DNA of 41,908 nt from Acidimicrobiales bacterium. GTDB lineage: Bacteria > Actinomycetota > Acidimicrobiia > Acidimicrobiales > SHLQ01. The position numbers and the translations under genes were made by a program. Each line of letters starts with the position of its first letter. Within the stretch, counting starts at the first letter, position 1. The notes below the pieces were generated by a model, which did not search any database, was not told the DNA's origin, and saw nothing but the letters and a program-made list of their open reading frames with translations. This document shows positions 33,940-41,908 of the stretch, in pieces. The stretch spans positions 1-41,908 of the forward strand of contig JAHDDK010000033.1 of the NCBI GenBank assembly GCA_020629375.1. The letters run 5' to 3'.

Positions 33940-34725
33940 TCAGCCGTCGTTGCGTCGGATGAACACTGGGCGATCGTCGCTCGATCGCTCTGCGTCGAAA
34001 CGGTAGCCCATACCGTCGAACTCGATGAGGGACTTGCGGGTCGTGATCCGATTCGTGATCATCCAGGCACTCATCGCTCCACGCGCCCGCTTGGCGAAGA
34101 AGCTCACGACTTTGTAGTCGCCGTCGCCCTTCGCATCGAGGAAGTTCGGCGTGACGATCGGCGCGTCGAGCTTCTCCTCTCGCACAGAACCGAAGTACTC
34201 GTTCGAGGCGAGGTTGATCAAAACGTTGGCTCCTGGGCTCGCGTCGATCGCCTGGTTGAGATTCTCCGTGATGGTGTCGCCCCAGTAGCTGTAGAGAGTC
34301 GATCCGGCTCCGGTCTCCAGCTTTGACCCCATCTCGAGGCGGTACGGCTGCATCAGATCGAGCGGACGGAGCACGCCATACAGACCAGACAAGATCCGAA
34401 GCGTCTTCTGGGCGTGGGTGAAGTCGCGCTCGGAGAAACTGTTTGGGGCATCCATCCCTGCATAGACATCGCCGTCGAAGGCGAGCAGAGCTGGCCGAGC
34501 ATTGTCGGGAGTGAACGGTCGTTGCCAGTCCTGGAACCGGGTGAAGTTGAGCTCGGCAAGCGATGACGAGATATGCATCATCGAGGCCAGCTCATCTGGT
34601 GACTTCTCGGCCATGACGCCGACGAGCTCGGCGGCGTGGTCGAGGAGTTCGGGTTCGGAGAATTTCTTCGTGGCGAGCGGTGTCTCGTAGTCGAGCGACT
34701 TCGCCGGGGAGATGACGGTCAGCAC
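33940..34725 (-). CDS. yaaA: YaaA-family peroxide stress protein (DUF328)
   Basis: The 261-residue protein matches YaaA throughout: start LTVISPAKSLDYETP, then LAELNFTRFQDW, ALLAFDGDVYAGM, ILSGLYGVLRPLDLMQPYRLEMG, LINLASNEYF and FFAKRARGAMSAWMI. In E. coli YaaA lowers free iron during hydrogen peroxide stress and binds DNA; that role is transferred by homology. GTG at 34725 matches the conserved N-terminus; the longer frame upstream is non-coding. Runs into the DUF2510 gene downstream. Confidence 0.95.
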   Translation of the reverse strand: MLTVISPAKSLDYETPLATKKFSEPELLDHAAELVGVMAEKSPDELASMMHISSSLAELNFTRFQDWQRPFTPDNARPALLAFDGDVYAGMDAPNSFSERDFTHAQKTLRILSGLYGVLRPLDLMQPYRLEMGSKLETGAGSTLYSYWGDTITENLNQAIDASPGANVLINLASNEYFGSVREEKLDAPIVTPNFLDAKGDGDYKVVSFFAKRARGAMSAWMITNRITTRKSLIEFDGMGYRFDAERSSDDRPVFIRRNDG

Positions 34726-34763
34726 GCCTTCAGTTCTACCGCGTTCGGCGATAGCCGCCCGGG

Positions 34764-34913
34764 TCAGAGCAGGAAGAACAGCGCGATGGCGATCGCGATG
34801 ATCACGACGACGAGCGAGGTGAATCCGGCCACGCCGAGGACGATCCACGGTGCCCGGCGCCCACTGCCCTTCGGCCGGCCAGGCGTGACATTTGGTCCGG
34901 TCCCCTCGTTCAC
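34764..34913 (-). CDS. 49-residue single-helix membrane protein
   Basis: A short frame with GTG start giving a Gly/Pro/Arg-rich N-terminus (VNEGTGPNVTPGRPKGSGRR) followed by one strongly hydrophobic helix of about 24 residues that ends the protein (ALFFLL). The basic cluster before the helix predicts a cytoplasmic N-terminus. No good Shine-Dalgarno (GGTGA at short spacing). Located just upstream of yaaA on the same strand. Not matched to a family. Confidence 0.5.
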   Translation of the reverse strand: MNEGTGPNVTPGRPKGSGRRAPWIVLGVAGFTSLVVVIIAIAIALFFLL

Positions 34914-34933
34914 GTCATCACCGTACTGGACTA

Positions 34934-34997
34934 GTAAGGAGAGGGTCTGACCCCAGGATTACCTGGACAAGTACGAGAGGGTCTGACCCCGGGCTAC
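34934..34997. repeat. Palindromic intergenic repeat, copies 3 and 4 in tandem
   Basis: Copy 3 (34934-34962, GTAAGG to GATTAC) differs from the copy at 13535 by one base over 29. Copy 4 (34971-34997, GTACGAG to GGGCTAC) is slightly shorter and follows 8 bases later in the same orientation. Both have the core GGGTC-T-GACCC. Copy 4 includes the stop codon (TAG, read on minus) of the ABC1-kinase gene. Confidence 0.85.
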
Positions 34998-36457
34998 AGG
35001 CCTTGGTACTCGGGGCGGCGGCCGGTGGTTCGGCCCCACTCCTCGATCGCCCGTCCCATGTCGGTCGACGGCTCGGCGTCGACGAACGGCCAGACTTCGC
35101 TCGCAATACGCCGCCAGTTCTGTGTGGCGTTGAGCTGGCCAAAGAGCGCCATGACGCCGAGGTTGATTCGCTGGAGCACCACGAAGCTGGCCGGCACATT
35201 GAGGACCTTCTTCAGCTCGCCGTGATCGCCACCGGTCTCGAAGATCGCCTTTACTCCGGCGGCCGAGTAGTCGTCGTCGAAGGTGAACTCTTCGTCGCGC
35301 AGGACGAAGTCGTAGAAGTAGCTGAAGTACTCCCCGATCAGCTCGTTCGAGAACGGCGCGTCCTTCGCGAGCAGCCCCGCCTCTTCGATGTCGTTGCGGA
35401 ACTGGGCGAAGTCCGGTTCGATCACCATGTTGACGATGAGCGACTCGAACAGTTCCGTGTCGTCCGGCGTGAAGTGCTTCACAAGACCGAAGTCGAGGAA
35501 GGTGATTCGTCCTTCTTCGTGAAAGAGGTAGTTGCCAGGGTGCGGGTCGCCGTTGAACGCGGCGAGCCGGTAGATCGACCCGAAAGTGAACCGGAAGAGA
35601 GTCTCGGCGATCTGATCGCGTTGCGCCTGTGGCCAACCGAGCACTTCGTCGAACTTTGCGCCTACGACGAGCTCCGACGTCATGACTCGTCTCGTCGAGT
35701 ACTCCGGAAGAACCGACGGAACGTTGATGTAGGGGTGCCCGTCGAAGTGATCGGCGAAGTACTGCTGATTGCGAGCCTCGAGTTCGTAGTCGAGCTCCTC
35801 GGAGAGCCGATCCCGCAGCTCGTCGGTGATGGTCGACGTGTCGATTCCCGGGAAGAGCACTCGCAAGCCCGCGAACAGTGCGTCGTTGGTTCGCAGATCC
35901 GCCTCGATGGCGTCACCGACCCCGGGGTACTGGACCTTGACGGCCACCGCCTGCCCGTCGTGTGTCATCGCCCGATGAACCTGCCCGATCGACGCCGAGG
36001 CGATCGGCACCGGGTCCCATTCGGCGAACACCTGCTCGGGCGGTCGACCGAGCTCCTCTTCGATCATCGTCGCAGCGAGTTCGGGCGCCATCGGCGGTGC
36101 GTCGGACTGGAGCTGGGTGAGCGTGAGGCGAACGTTCTCTGGCAAGCCGAGGTCGAGATAGCTGGCCATCTGGCCGACCTTCATCATGGCGCCCTTGAGA
36201 TTGCCGAGCGATGCGACGACGTCCTCGGTGGTCTTCATCTGGAGCTCGGCGTCGAGCGCTTCGCGACGCTCCGCGGAAGCGAAGGTCTTGCGCGCCTGAG
36301 TGGCCGCCCATCGGCCGCCACTGCGAGCACCGATGCCGGCGACCGTTGCGTTGCGGCCGAGCGCGGACGCAGTCGACCCATCGAGCCGCGATCGCACGAG
36401 CCACACCAGTCCAGCGAGGCCGGACAGCGCGCCGAGGCGGAACGTCCACGTCTTCAT
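34994..36457 (-). CDS. ABC1/UbiB-family atypical kinase
   Basis: A 487-residue UbiB/ADCK-like protein. It has the family-specific KxGQ motif in GAMMKVGQMAS, an Ala/Ser-rich nucleotide loop (PIASASIGQVHRA), AVKVQYPGV with the catalytic Lys, the catalytic loop NGDPHPGNYLF and the metal-binding DFG in FLDFGLVKHF. A hydrophobic N-terminal segment (LGALSGLAGLVWLV) may anchor it to the membrane. Members support isoprenoid quinone or lipid metabolism through ATPase/kinase activity; the actinobacterial role is not settled. ATG 36457 is 4 bases after the engB stop; a GTG at 36469 overlaps engB and is an alternative. Its stop lies in a repeat. Confidence 0.92.
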   Translation of the reverse strand: MKTWTFRLGALSGLAGLVWLVRSRLDGSTASALGRNATVAGIGARSGGRWAATQARKTFASAERREALDAELQMKTTEDVVASLGNLKGAMMKVGQMASYLDLGLPENVRLTLTQLQSDAPPMAPELAATMIEEELGRPPEQVFAEWDPVPIASASIGQVHRAMTHDGQAVAVKVQYPGVGDAIEADLRTNDALFAGLRVLFPGIDTSTITDELRDRLSEELDYELEARNQQYFADHFDGHPYINVPSVLPEYSTRRVMTSELVVGAKFDEVLGWPQAQRDQIAETLFRFTFGSIYRLAAFNGDPHPGNYLFHEEGRITFLDFGLVKHFTPDDTELFESLIVNMVIEPDFAQFRNDIEEAGLLAKDAPFSNELIGEYFSYFYDFVLRDEEFTFDDDYSAAGVKAIFETGGDHGELKKVLNVPASFVVLQRINLGVMALFGQLNATQNWRRIASEVWPFVDAEPSTDMGRAIEEWGRTTGRRPEYQGL

Positions 36458-36461
36458 CGGA

Positions 36462-37061
36462 TCAGGCACCCAGCAGGCGACGGATGTCGCCCCGCAGCTC
36501 GCCGATGCCCGTGCCTTTCGCAGCCGACACCCATCGCACCTCGTCTTGGCGCACGCCGGAGTGCACGGCGAGGTCTCGTTTGCGCACGCCGAGTTTGGAC
36601 GGCTTCACCTTGTCGTGTTTGGTCGCCACGATGTGGATCGGTACCTCGATGTGGTGGAACCAGTCGATCGACTGCTTGTCGAGATCCGTCGGCCCGACAA
36701 GCCCATCGATGAGCAACAACACCGCGACGAGCGACTCCCGTTCGAGCAGGTAGGCCTCGATCATGCGGGCCCACTTCTCCCGGGCGTGCTCGGGTGCCTT
36801 GGCAAAGCCGTAGCCGGGAAGGTCGACGATCCATTTACCCGAGTCCTCGGGAGCAAGCTCGAAGGCGTTGAGGAGCTGCGTCGCTCCTGGGGTCTTCGAC
36901 GTCTTGGCAAGGTTCTTGCGGTTGGCGACAGCGTTGAGCAGCGAGCTCTTGCCAACATTCGATCGACCGGCAAAGGCAATCTCGATGTCGGCCTCGGGGA
37001 GCTGGCTGTGTTTCGCCGCCGAGGTCACGAAGCGGAACTGGAGGGGCCCGGACACCTGCAC
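36462..37061 (-). CDS. engB: Ribosome biogenesis GTPase EngB (YsxC/YihA)
   Basis: Small GTPase needed for 50S subunit assembly. From the GTG at 37061 it is 199 residues, near the family norm. G1 FAGRSNVGKSS, switch with KTPGATQ, G3 DLPGYGFAKAP, G4 TKHDK and G5 SAAKGTG are all present. An ATG at 37109 opens the same frame but would overlap the divergent gene that starts at 37090; no start here has a clear Shine-Dalgarno. It precedes the ABC1 kinase with 4 bases between. Confidence 0.94.
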   Translation of the reverse strand: MQVSGPLQFRFVTSAAKHSQLPEADIEIAFAGRSNVGKSSLLNAVANRKNLAKTSKTPGATQLLNAFELAPEDSGKWIVDLPGYGFAKAPEHAREKWARMIEAYLLERESLVAVLLLIDGLVGPTDLDKQSIDWFHHIEVPIHIVATKHDKVKPSKLGVRKRDLAVHSGVRQDEVRWVSAAKGTGIGELRGDIRRLLGA

Positions 37062-37089
37062 GAGTCTACGAGTGGGCGATGATGGGCCG

Positions 37090-37590
37090 ATGACCGACGC
37101 CGACCCCATTGCGCATCTCGATCAGCTCGGCCTCACCTATGAAGTGGTCGAATGCGATCCCGACCTGGCCGACACGGCAGCCTTCTGCGACGCGTACGGC
37201 TATGCGCCTGAGGACTCGGCCAATGCGATCGTCGTTGCCGGTAAGGCCGAACCGCCCGTATTCGCAATGTGTCTCGTGCTGGCCCACACCCGACTCGACG
37301 TCAACAAGGTGGTACGCAAGAAACTGGGCACGCGCAAGGCGTCGTTCGCATCGGGCGATCAAACGATCGAGCTCACCGGGATGATGATTGGCGGAGTCAC
37401 ACCGTTCGGGACGACCACCGAACTACCACTATGGATCGACAGCCGAGTCATGGAACGCGAGAACCTGATCATCGGCGGCGGCAGCCGGGACAAGAAGCTT
37501 CTCGTGCCACCGGCGACGCTCGCTGGCCACCCGAGCGCCGAAGTGGTCGACGACCTCGCAAAGGTCATCGACATTTCGCCTCCCGACTGA
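37090..37590 (+). CDS. YbaK/ProXp-type aminoacyl-tRNA deacylase
   Basis: A 166-residue single-domain protein of the YbaK/prolyl-tRNA-editing family, which hydrolyses mischarged aminoacyl-tRNAs. Family features are LDVNKVVRKKLGTRKASFAS with the catalytic Lys region, and GMMIGGVTPFGTTTELPLWID with the GG-VTPFG loop. A C-terminal LIIGGGSRDKKLLVPPATL segment follows. Exact specificity (Cys-tRNA-Pro, Ala-tRNA-Pro or other) cannot be told. Divergent from engB with 28 bases between the chosen starts. Confidence 0.88.
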   Translation: MTDADPIAHLDQLGLTYEVVECDPDLADTAAFCDAYGYAPEDSANAIVVAGKAEPPVFAMCLVLAHTRLDVNKVVRKKLGTRKASFASGDQTIELTGMMIGGVTPFGTTTELPLWIDSRVMERENLIIGGGSRDKKLLVPPATLAGHPSAEVVDDLAKVIDISPPD

Positions 37591-37682
37591 CAACCAGACG
37601 CCAGACACGGCCAGCCACAACCACGTACCATCGCGGCGGGGGACGCGATGACGTCCTTCGTTCATGACAGCTGGTGCGGGAC

Positions 37683-40600
37683 ATGGCAACACGAGGGAAG
37701 AAAACGAGAGACGCACGTCTACGCTCGCTGCTGCCGGCCTTCGCGGTCGAACTGGCCTCCGACGCTGGCAATCGTCATCAACTCGTCGAGGGCTCGATGC
37801 TGTCGGCCGATATCTCCGGTTTCACGGCGCTCTCCGAACGTCTGGCAGGCAAGGGCAAGGCGGGTGCCGAGGAGATAACGGAGCTGATCAACGAGTGCTT
37901 CACGGCGCTCATCGCCGCGGCGACTCATCACGGCGGCGAGATCATCAAGTTCGGTGGCGACGCAATCCTCGTCCTATTCCGGTCCGAAGATCACGAGCTC
38001 CGCGCTGGGGCGGCGTCTATCGATATGCAGGTCGCACTTGCGTCGCTTGCGGCAGCCCGCCGCGCCAAACTCACGATGACCGTCGGCGCCGCGACCGGAC
38101 CGTTCGACGCCTTCTTGGTCGGGTCGGATCATCGTGAACTCCTGATCGTCGGTCCGAGAGCGTCACGTGTGATCGGCCTCGAAGGACGTGCTGAAAAGGG
38201 TCAGACCCTGGTCGATGACGCGATTGCGGACGCCTTGCGGCCACATGTCGACCCGGTCGCCGACGGCGATGGCTGGAAGGTTTCGGGCAGTATCGAGCTC
38301 GACGCCATCGATCCGCCGGCGATCGCGTCGGGGACTGATCTGCACGTCCTGGTCCCCGAGGCTGTGGCCACGCACTTCAGCGGGTTCGCCGAACTGGGAG
38401 GCGAGCACCGGCTCGTAACCACCGGATTCCTGGCGGTCGCGGGGCTCGACGAATCGTCGGACTCCGATCCAGAGGGCGTCGCCGAGGCTCTCGGCGAGTT
38501 GGTCGACACGCTCACCAAGGTCTGCCGTCAACACGGCGTGACCGTGCTCCACAGCGATGTCGCGCCCGACGGCGCGAAGTTCGTGCTGTGCGCAGGTGCA
38601 CCGGTGACGCTCGGGAACACCGCCGACGCGATGCTCACCGCCGCCCTGGCGTTGGCCCGAGTCAGGACGAGGTTCGACCTTCGTCTCGGCGTGCAGTACG
38701 GCCGAGTGTTCGCTGGCTTCCTCGGATCGGCCGAGCGGCGGACGTACACGTTGATGGGAGATCCGGTGAACACCGCGGCCCGGATGCTCGGGCAGGCTCG
38801 CCCCGGCGAGGTCGTCGCCGTCGATGACGTCTTGGCGGCCACCCGGATGGTGTTCGACGGCGACGCTCTTCCGCTATTCACGGTGAAGGGAAAGACCGAG
38901 CCAATCAACGCCACCGTCGTCTACGGCGCTACCGAGTGGGCGCAGCGCCCCCGCAGCGACGCTCCTCACATCGGTCGAACGGCGGAGCGTGAGGCGCTTC
39001 TCGGCGTTCTGCACAACGACACGCCGTTGATGGAGATCGTGGCCCCGGCAGGCACGGGCAAGAGTCGCCTCCTCGAAGAACTCCGGTTCGAGGCGTCACG
39101 ACATCTTCATCCGGTGGTCTCCACTCGGTGTACGCCGTATTCCGCCGCCACGCCCTATGCCTTGCTCCAATCCATCGTGCGTCTAGCCGCCGACATCGAC
39201 CACGCTGCTGATCCCGAAATCGCGGGCGAGTTGCTCGCTAAATCGGTTCGCCATCACGACCCGGGCCTGATGGCGATGCTCCCCGTCCTCGCCATCCCGG
39301 CCGGCGCAGAGGTGCCCGAGACCGACGAGGCCTCAGCCATCGACCCGAAGTTCCTACGCGAACGGATCCACGAGGAGACGGCACGCTTTCTGCGCGCCGC
39401 ACTGCCGAGCGGCACGCTCCTCGTCGTCGAAGACATGCACTGGGTCGACGAGGCATCGAGCGACTTCCTGGAGTTCGCACTCGATCACCCAATCGCTCGT
39501 CATTGGTCGATGGTGTTGTCGTCCCGTCCAAACGGAAACTGGACGCTCGACCCGGACAGCCGGACCACGATCGAACTCGACCCACTCTCCGACGACGATG
39601 TTCGAACGCTCGTGCTGGCGTCCGTCGAGACCGATCTGACCGACCGCACGCTCGACACGATCATGGCCCGCTCAGCGGGCAACCCGCTCTTTGCGATCGA
39701 GCTCGCCAAGCTGGTCGAGGGCGGCACCGCGGACGCCCTGCCGGACACCGTCGAGCAACTCATCGCGACTCGGCTCGATGAGCTCGACCCCGATCCCCGG
39801 CGCACGCTACGCGTCGCGTCGGTGTTCGGACAGGCCTTCACGGCATCTGACCTCGACGCCGTGTTCGAAGGCGCGACGACCCACCTCGAGTCGCTCACCG
39901 AATATCTCGAACGAGAAGGTGAACATCTCGAGTTCGTCCACGCACTCTTTCGAGAGGTCGCTTACGAAGGGCTGCCGTTCGCTCAGCGCCAGCGATTCCA
40001 CGAACGCGTCGGCACTCACCTCGAGACGTCGACCGAGGATCGCACCGGCATCGCCGGTCTGCTCGCCGAACACTTCTCGCTGGCCCGCGAGCACGAGCGC
40101 GCCTGGACCTATGGCACGGTCGCGGGGCGTGCTGCGCGGGCCCAGGCGGCCACCGCCGAAGCAGCGGTCGCTCTTGGTCGAGCGGTCGCGGCCGGCCGCA
40201 CCTTGCGATCGCTCGACAAGGAACTCCTTGCCGAGGTCGCGCTCGAACTCGGCGAGGTCGAGTTCCTCCTCGGCGACTTCAACGCAGCGCGTGTGGGGTA
40301 CGACCTCGCGCGCAAGTCGACCTCACTCCCCCATCGACAGGCGGCGGCGCTCGGTGGGATCGGAGAGATCAACGAGCGGCAGGGCCGCCTCGATCTGGCG
40401 AAGCGCTGGCTGACCCGAGCCCAACAGACGCTCGACGACGCCCCCACGACCCCCGACGTCCTCCGGGCTCGGAGCAAGATCCACTTCCTGCGGGCAGGCA
40501 CATTGCATCGACAGGGCGATCCGCAGGGATGCATCATCGAAGGCCGCAAGGCGCTCGGGAACGCCGAAGACGCCGATGATGTTGCGGGTATGGCGTCGGC

Positions 40601-41414
40601 GCTCCAACGTTTGCACTTGGCGACCGTCTTCTTGGGTCGTCCCGACCGGATCGAGTACGGCCCGCGCGCGTTGGAGCTGTTCGAGAGTCTCGGCCAGTAC
40701 GAGCGAGTGTCGGGCGCCCACAACAACCTCGGCATCGAGCACTACTTCAACGGTCGCTGGACCGAAGCGGCAGAGAGCTACGAGCTCGCCACCGAGGCTG
40801 GGGTTCGCGCCGGGTCGATGGTCGACAGCATGCTCGGCCAACTGAACTCAGGAGAGATCCTCTCCGAGCAGGGTCATTGGGACGAGGCGCTCGATCGTCT
40901 GCATCGGGCGCGGCGAAATTGGGAAGCGGGCCGCTATCCGATCGGGTTGTGTGCGGCCAAGCTCTATCTCGGCACGACCTATGACCGGATGGGCGACACC
41001 GAGAACGCACGACGAAACCTCACCGAAGCGCTTGACGACATCGTCTCGTTCGGGTTCAGCGAACTCGAAGACGACGCACGACTCCGGCTGCTCTTCTTCG
41101 AGGTCGACCAGGGCATGCACCATGCCGATGAAGTCGTTGAGAGATGGACTGCCGAACAGGCAACGTCGGCGCATCGCGCCCGGCTCCTACGGATCGCCGC
41201 GACGGCCCTGATGCGAGAGGGACGGCTCGATGAGGCGAGAACGCTGCTCCACGACGAGCTGCCGACAGTAAGCGGTATCGAACGTGCACTCGTCCTGCGG
41301 CTCCTCACGCATGCGTCGGGCGCTCACGCAGACCCGGCGTGGTCACACGAGTCCGAGGAAATCCTCGCAACGTTCGGTGTTGTCCGGCTCGAGTCGTTGC
41401 CCAGCCTCGGCTGA
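37683..41414 (+). CDS. Tandem class III nucleotide cyclase with AAA-type ATPase and TPR-like tail
   Basis: A 1243-residue cytoplasmic protein. The first cyclase domain (about 36-180) has both metal Asp residues, D43 (SADISGFT) and D93 (KFGGDAILVLF), and K89, but no Asn/Arg pair (VGPRASRV). The second (about 265-415) lacks the metal residues but has the transition-state N363 and R367 (GDPVNTAARM). The two halves would form one active site, as in mammalian soluble adenylyl cyclase. Next come a GRTAERE linker, Walker A APAGTGKS (454-461), Walker B LLVVEDMHW (579-587) and helical TPR-like repeats to the end. ATG 37683 is chosen; GTG 37674 is possible. Such proteins are common as actinobacterial regulators. 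Confidence 0.92.
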   Translation: MATRGKKTRDARLRSLLPAFAVELASDAGNRHQLVEGSMLSADISGFTALSERLAGKGKAGAEEITELINECFTALIAAATHHGGEIIKFGGDAILVLFRSEDHELRAGAASIDMQVALASLAAARRAKLTMTVGAATGPFDAFLVGSDHRELLIVGPRASRVIGLEGRAEKGQTLVDDAIADALRPHVDPVADGDGWKVSGSIELDAIDPPAIASGTDLHVLVPEAVATHFSGFAELGGEHRLVTTGFLAVAGLDESSDSDPEGVAEALGELVDTLTKVCRQHGVTVLHSDVAPDGAKFVLCAGAPVTLGNTADAMLTAALALARVRTRFDLRLGVQYGRVFAGFLGSAERRTYTLMGDPVNTAARMLGQARPGEVVAVDDVLAATRMVFDGDALPLFTVKGKTEPINATVVYGATEWAQRPRSDAPHIGRTAEREALLGVLHNDTPLMEIVAPAGTGKSRLLEELRFEASRHLHPVVSTRCTPYSAATPYALLQSIVRLAADIDHAADPEIAGELLAKSVRHHDPGLMAMLPVLAIPAGAEVPETDEASAIDPKFLRERIHEETARFLRAALPSGTLLVVEDMHWVDEASSDFLEFALDHPIARHWSMVLSSRPNGNWTLDPDSRTTIELDPLSDDDVRTLVLASVETDLTDRTLDTIMARSAGNPLFAIELAKLVEGGTADALPDTVEQLIATRLDELDPDPRRTLRVASVFGQAFTASDLDAVFEGATTHLESLTEYLEREGEHLEFVHALFREVAYEGLPFAQRQRFHERVGTHLETSTEDRTGIAGLLAEHFSLAREHERAWTYGTVAGRAARAQAATAEAAVALGRAVAAGRTLRSLDKELLAEVALELGEVEFLLGDFNAARVGYDLARKSTSLPHRQAAALGGIGEINERQGRLDLAKRWLTRAQQTLDDAPTTPDVLRARSKIHFLRAGTLHRQGDPQGCIIEGRKALGNAEDADDVAGMASALQRLHLATVFLGRPDRIEYGPRALELFESLGQYERVSGAHNNLGIEHYFNGRWTEAAESYELATEAGVRAGSMVDSMLGQLNSGEILSEQGHWDEALDRLHRARRNWEAGRYPIGLCAAKLYLGTTYDRMGDTENARRNLTEALDDIVSFGFSELEDDARLRLLFFEVDQGMHHADEVVERWTAEQATSAHRARLLRIAATALMREGRLDEARTLLHDELPTVSGIERALVLRLLTHASGAHADPAWSHESEEILATFGVVRLESLPSLG

Positions 41415-41436
41415 GCAACAACTCGCCGGCCAACAC

Positions 41437-41908
41437 TCAGGTCTCGCAGCGGACGAGGTCGTCGCTGCCGCCGTTGCCGCGGCAACGGTCGGTGCCGCTG
41501 CCGCCGTCGATGTCATCGTCACCGCTGCCTCCGCGAAGATCGTCGTTGCCGCCATTTCCAAAGAGCTCGTCTTCGCCGGCAGCACCAAGAGCGAGGTCGG
41601 CACCTGCGCCGCCAACGAGGAGGTCGTCGTCATTCTGGCCTCGAAGCTGATCGTCTCCGTTCCCACCGAACAACTCGTCGTCGCCATCCCCTCCCCAGAG
41701 TCGATCGTCGTTCCGGTTGCCGTACAGCAGGTCGTCGCCGTCATCTCCGTTCAGCTGATCGTTACCCCGACGACCGCGGAGGACATCGTCGCCGTTTCCG
41801 CCGCGAATGACGTCGGCGCCGCGCCCGCCAGAGATCACGTCGTCGCCGTTGCCGCCGACGATCGTGTCATTTCCGCGCCCGCCGAAGATCACGTCGTCAC
41901 CGTTGCCG
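41437..41908 (-). CDS. RTX-type calcium-binding repeat protein, 5' part beyond window
   Basis: The visible 157 codons are almost entirely glycine/aspartate nonapeptide repeats (GGxGxDxUx type: GGNGDDVISGGRGADVIRGG, later GGAGADLALGAAGEDELFG), about 15 units, ending in RCRGNGGSDDLVRCET. These fold as a calcium-bound parallel beta-roll and mark secreted or surface proteins. The frame is open to base 41908, so the N-terminal part, and any enzyme or adhesin domain, is outside. The C-terminal cysteine pair (RCRGNGGSDDLVRC) resembles the end of many actinobacterial RTX proteins. It converges on the cyclase gene with 22 bases between. Confidence 0.88.
   Translation of the reverse strand, partial: GNGDDVIFGGRGNDTIVGGNGDDVISGGRGADVIRGGNGDDVLRGRRGNDQLNGDDGDDLLYGNRNDDRLWGGDGDDELFGGNGDDQLRGQNDDDLLVGGAGADLALGAAGEDELFGNGGNDDLRGGSGDDDIDGGSGTDRCRGNGGSDDLVRCET

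Noticed and set aside
9105..34997. CRISPR array
   Set aside because: The palindromic units are few, dispersed or paired with 8-base gaps, at gene ends, without regular spacers or cas genes.

Overview
The window is chromosomal DNA from a high-GC actinobacterium, most likely class Acidimicrobiia (Ilumatobacter-like). I infer this from the GC-rich, tightly packed genes, GTG starts, DUF2510 and FHA proteins, a clpS-DUF2017 pair, and an aerobic caa3-type oxidase. No replicon origin, phage, transposase, integrase or CRISPR array is visible. Both window edges cut genes.

1-9.1 kb is a respiratory block. On the minus strand run ctaB (heme O synthase), a long hairpin, a subunit-I-like gene, ctaE, an unknown membrane protein, ctaC with a fused C-terminal cytochrome c, and ctaD (cut by the window edge). 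ctaA (heme A synthase) is divergent and leads into clpS and DUF2017. The subunit-I-like gene is the main surprise: it keeps the fold and tail of CtaD but has lost five of six metal/heme-ligating histidines and the proton-channel residues. It therefore looks like a non-catalytic structural paralogue co-transcribed with the real oxidase.

9.1-20.5 kb holds a coupled plsY-degV pair (phospholipid acylation), an SH3b-like lipoprotein, a Rieske oxygenase, tRNA-Glu(TTC), a methyltransferase-like protein, a cluster of a large single-pass envelope protein with an FHA protein and a small membrane protein, and a rearranged-looking family III CoA-transferase. 20.5-29 kb holds stress and metabolic genes (tpx, a hydratase/FAH-fold enzyme, DUF2853, rhodanese), a lone glycosyltransferase C-terminal domain, an acyltransferase-3 protein, and a sensor kinase/response regulator pair behind three stacked palindromes. 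After these come a lipoprotein and an SRPBCC protein.

29-37.6 kb holds a cytochrome P450, a TetR-like regulator divergent from an ABC exporter, a DUF2510 membrane protein, yaaA, an ABC1/UbiB kinase, engB and a YbaK-type deacylase. The right end carries a 1243-residue protein with tandem cyclase domains, an AAA-type ATPase and a helical-repeat tail, the layout of soluble adenylyl cyclase. It is followed by the C-terminal part of an RTX calcium-binding repeat protein.

A small family of imperfect palindromes (core GGGTC-W-GACCC, ends GTAA/ATTAC) recurs at gene ends near 9.1, 13.5 and 34.9 kb, and in several places supplies or overlaps stop codons. Two longer perfect inverted repeats, at 6.4 and 31.4 kb, are separate elements. 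Starts below were chosen from Shine-Dalgarno sequences, overlaps and domain boundaries; where these disagree, the entry says so.
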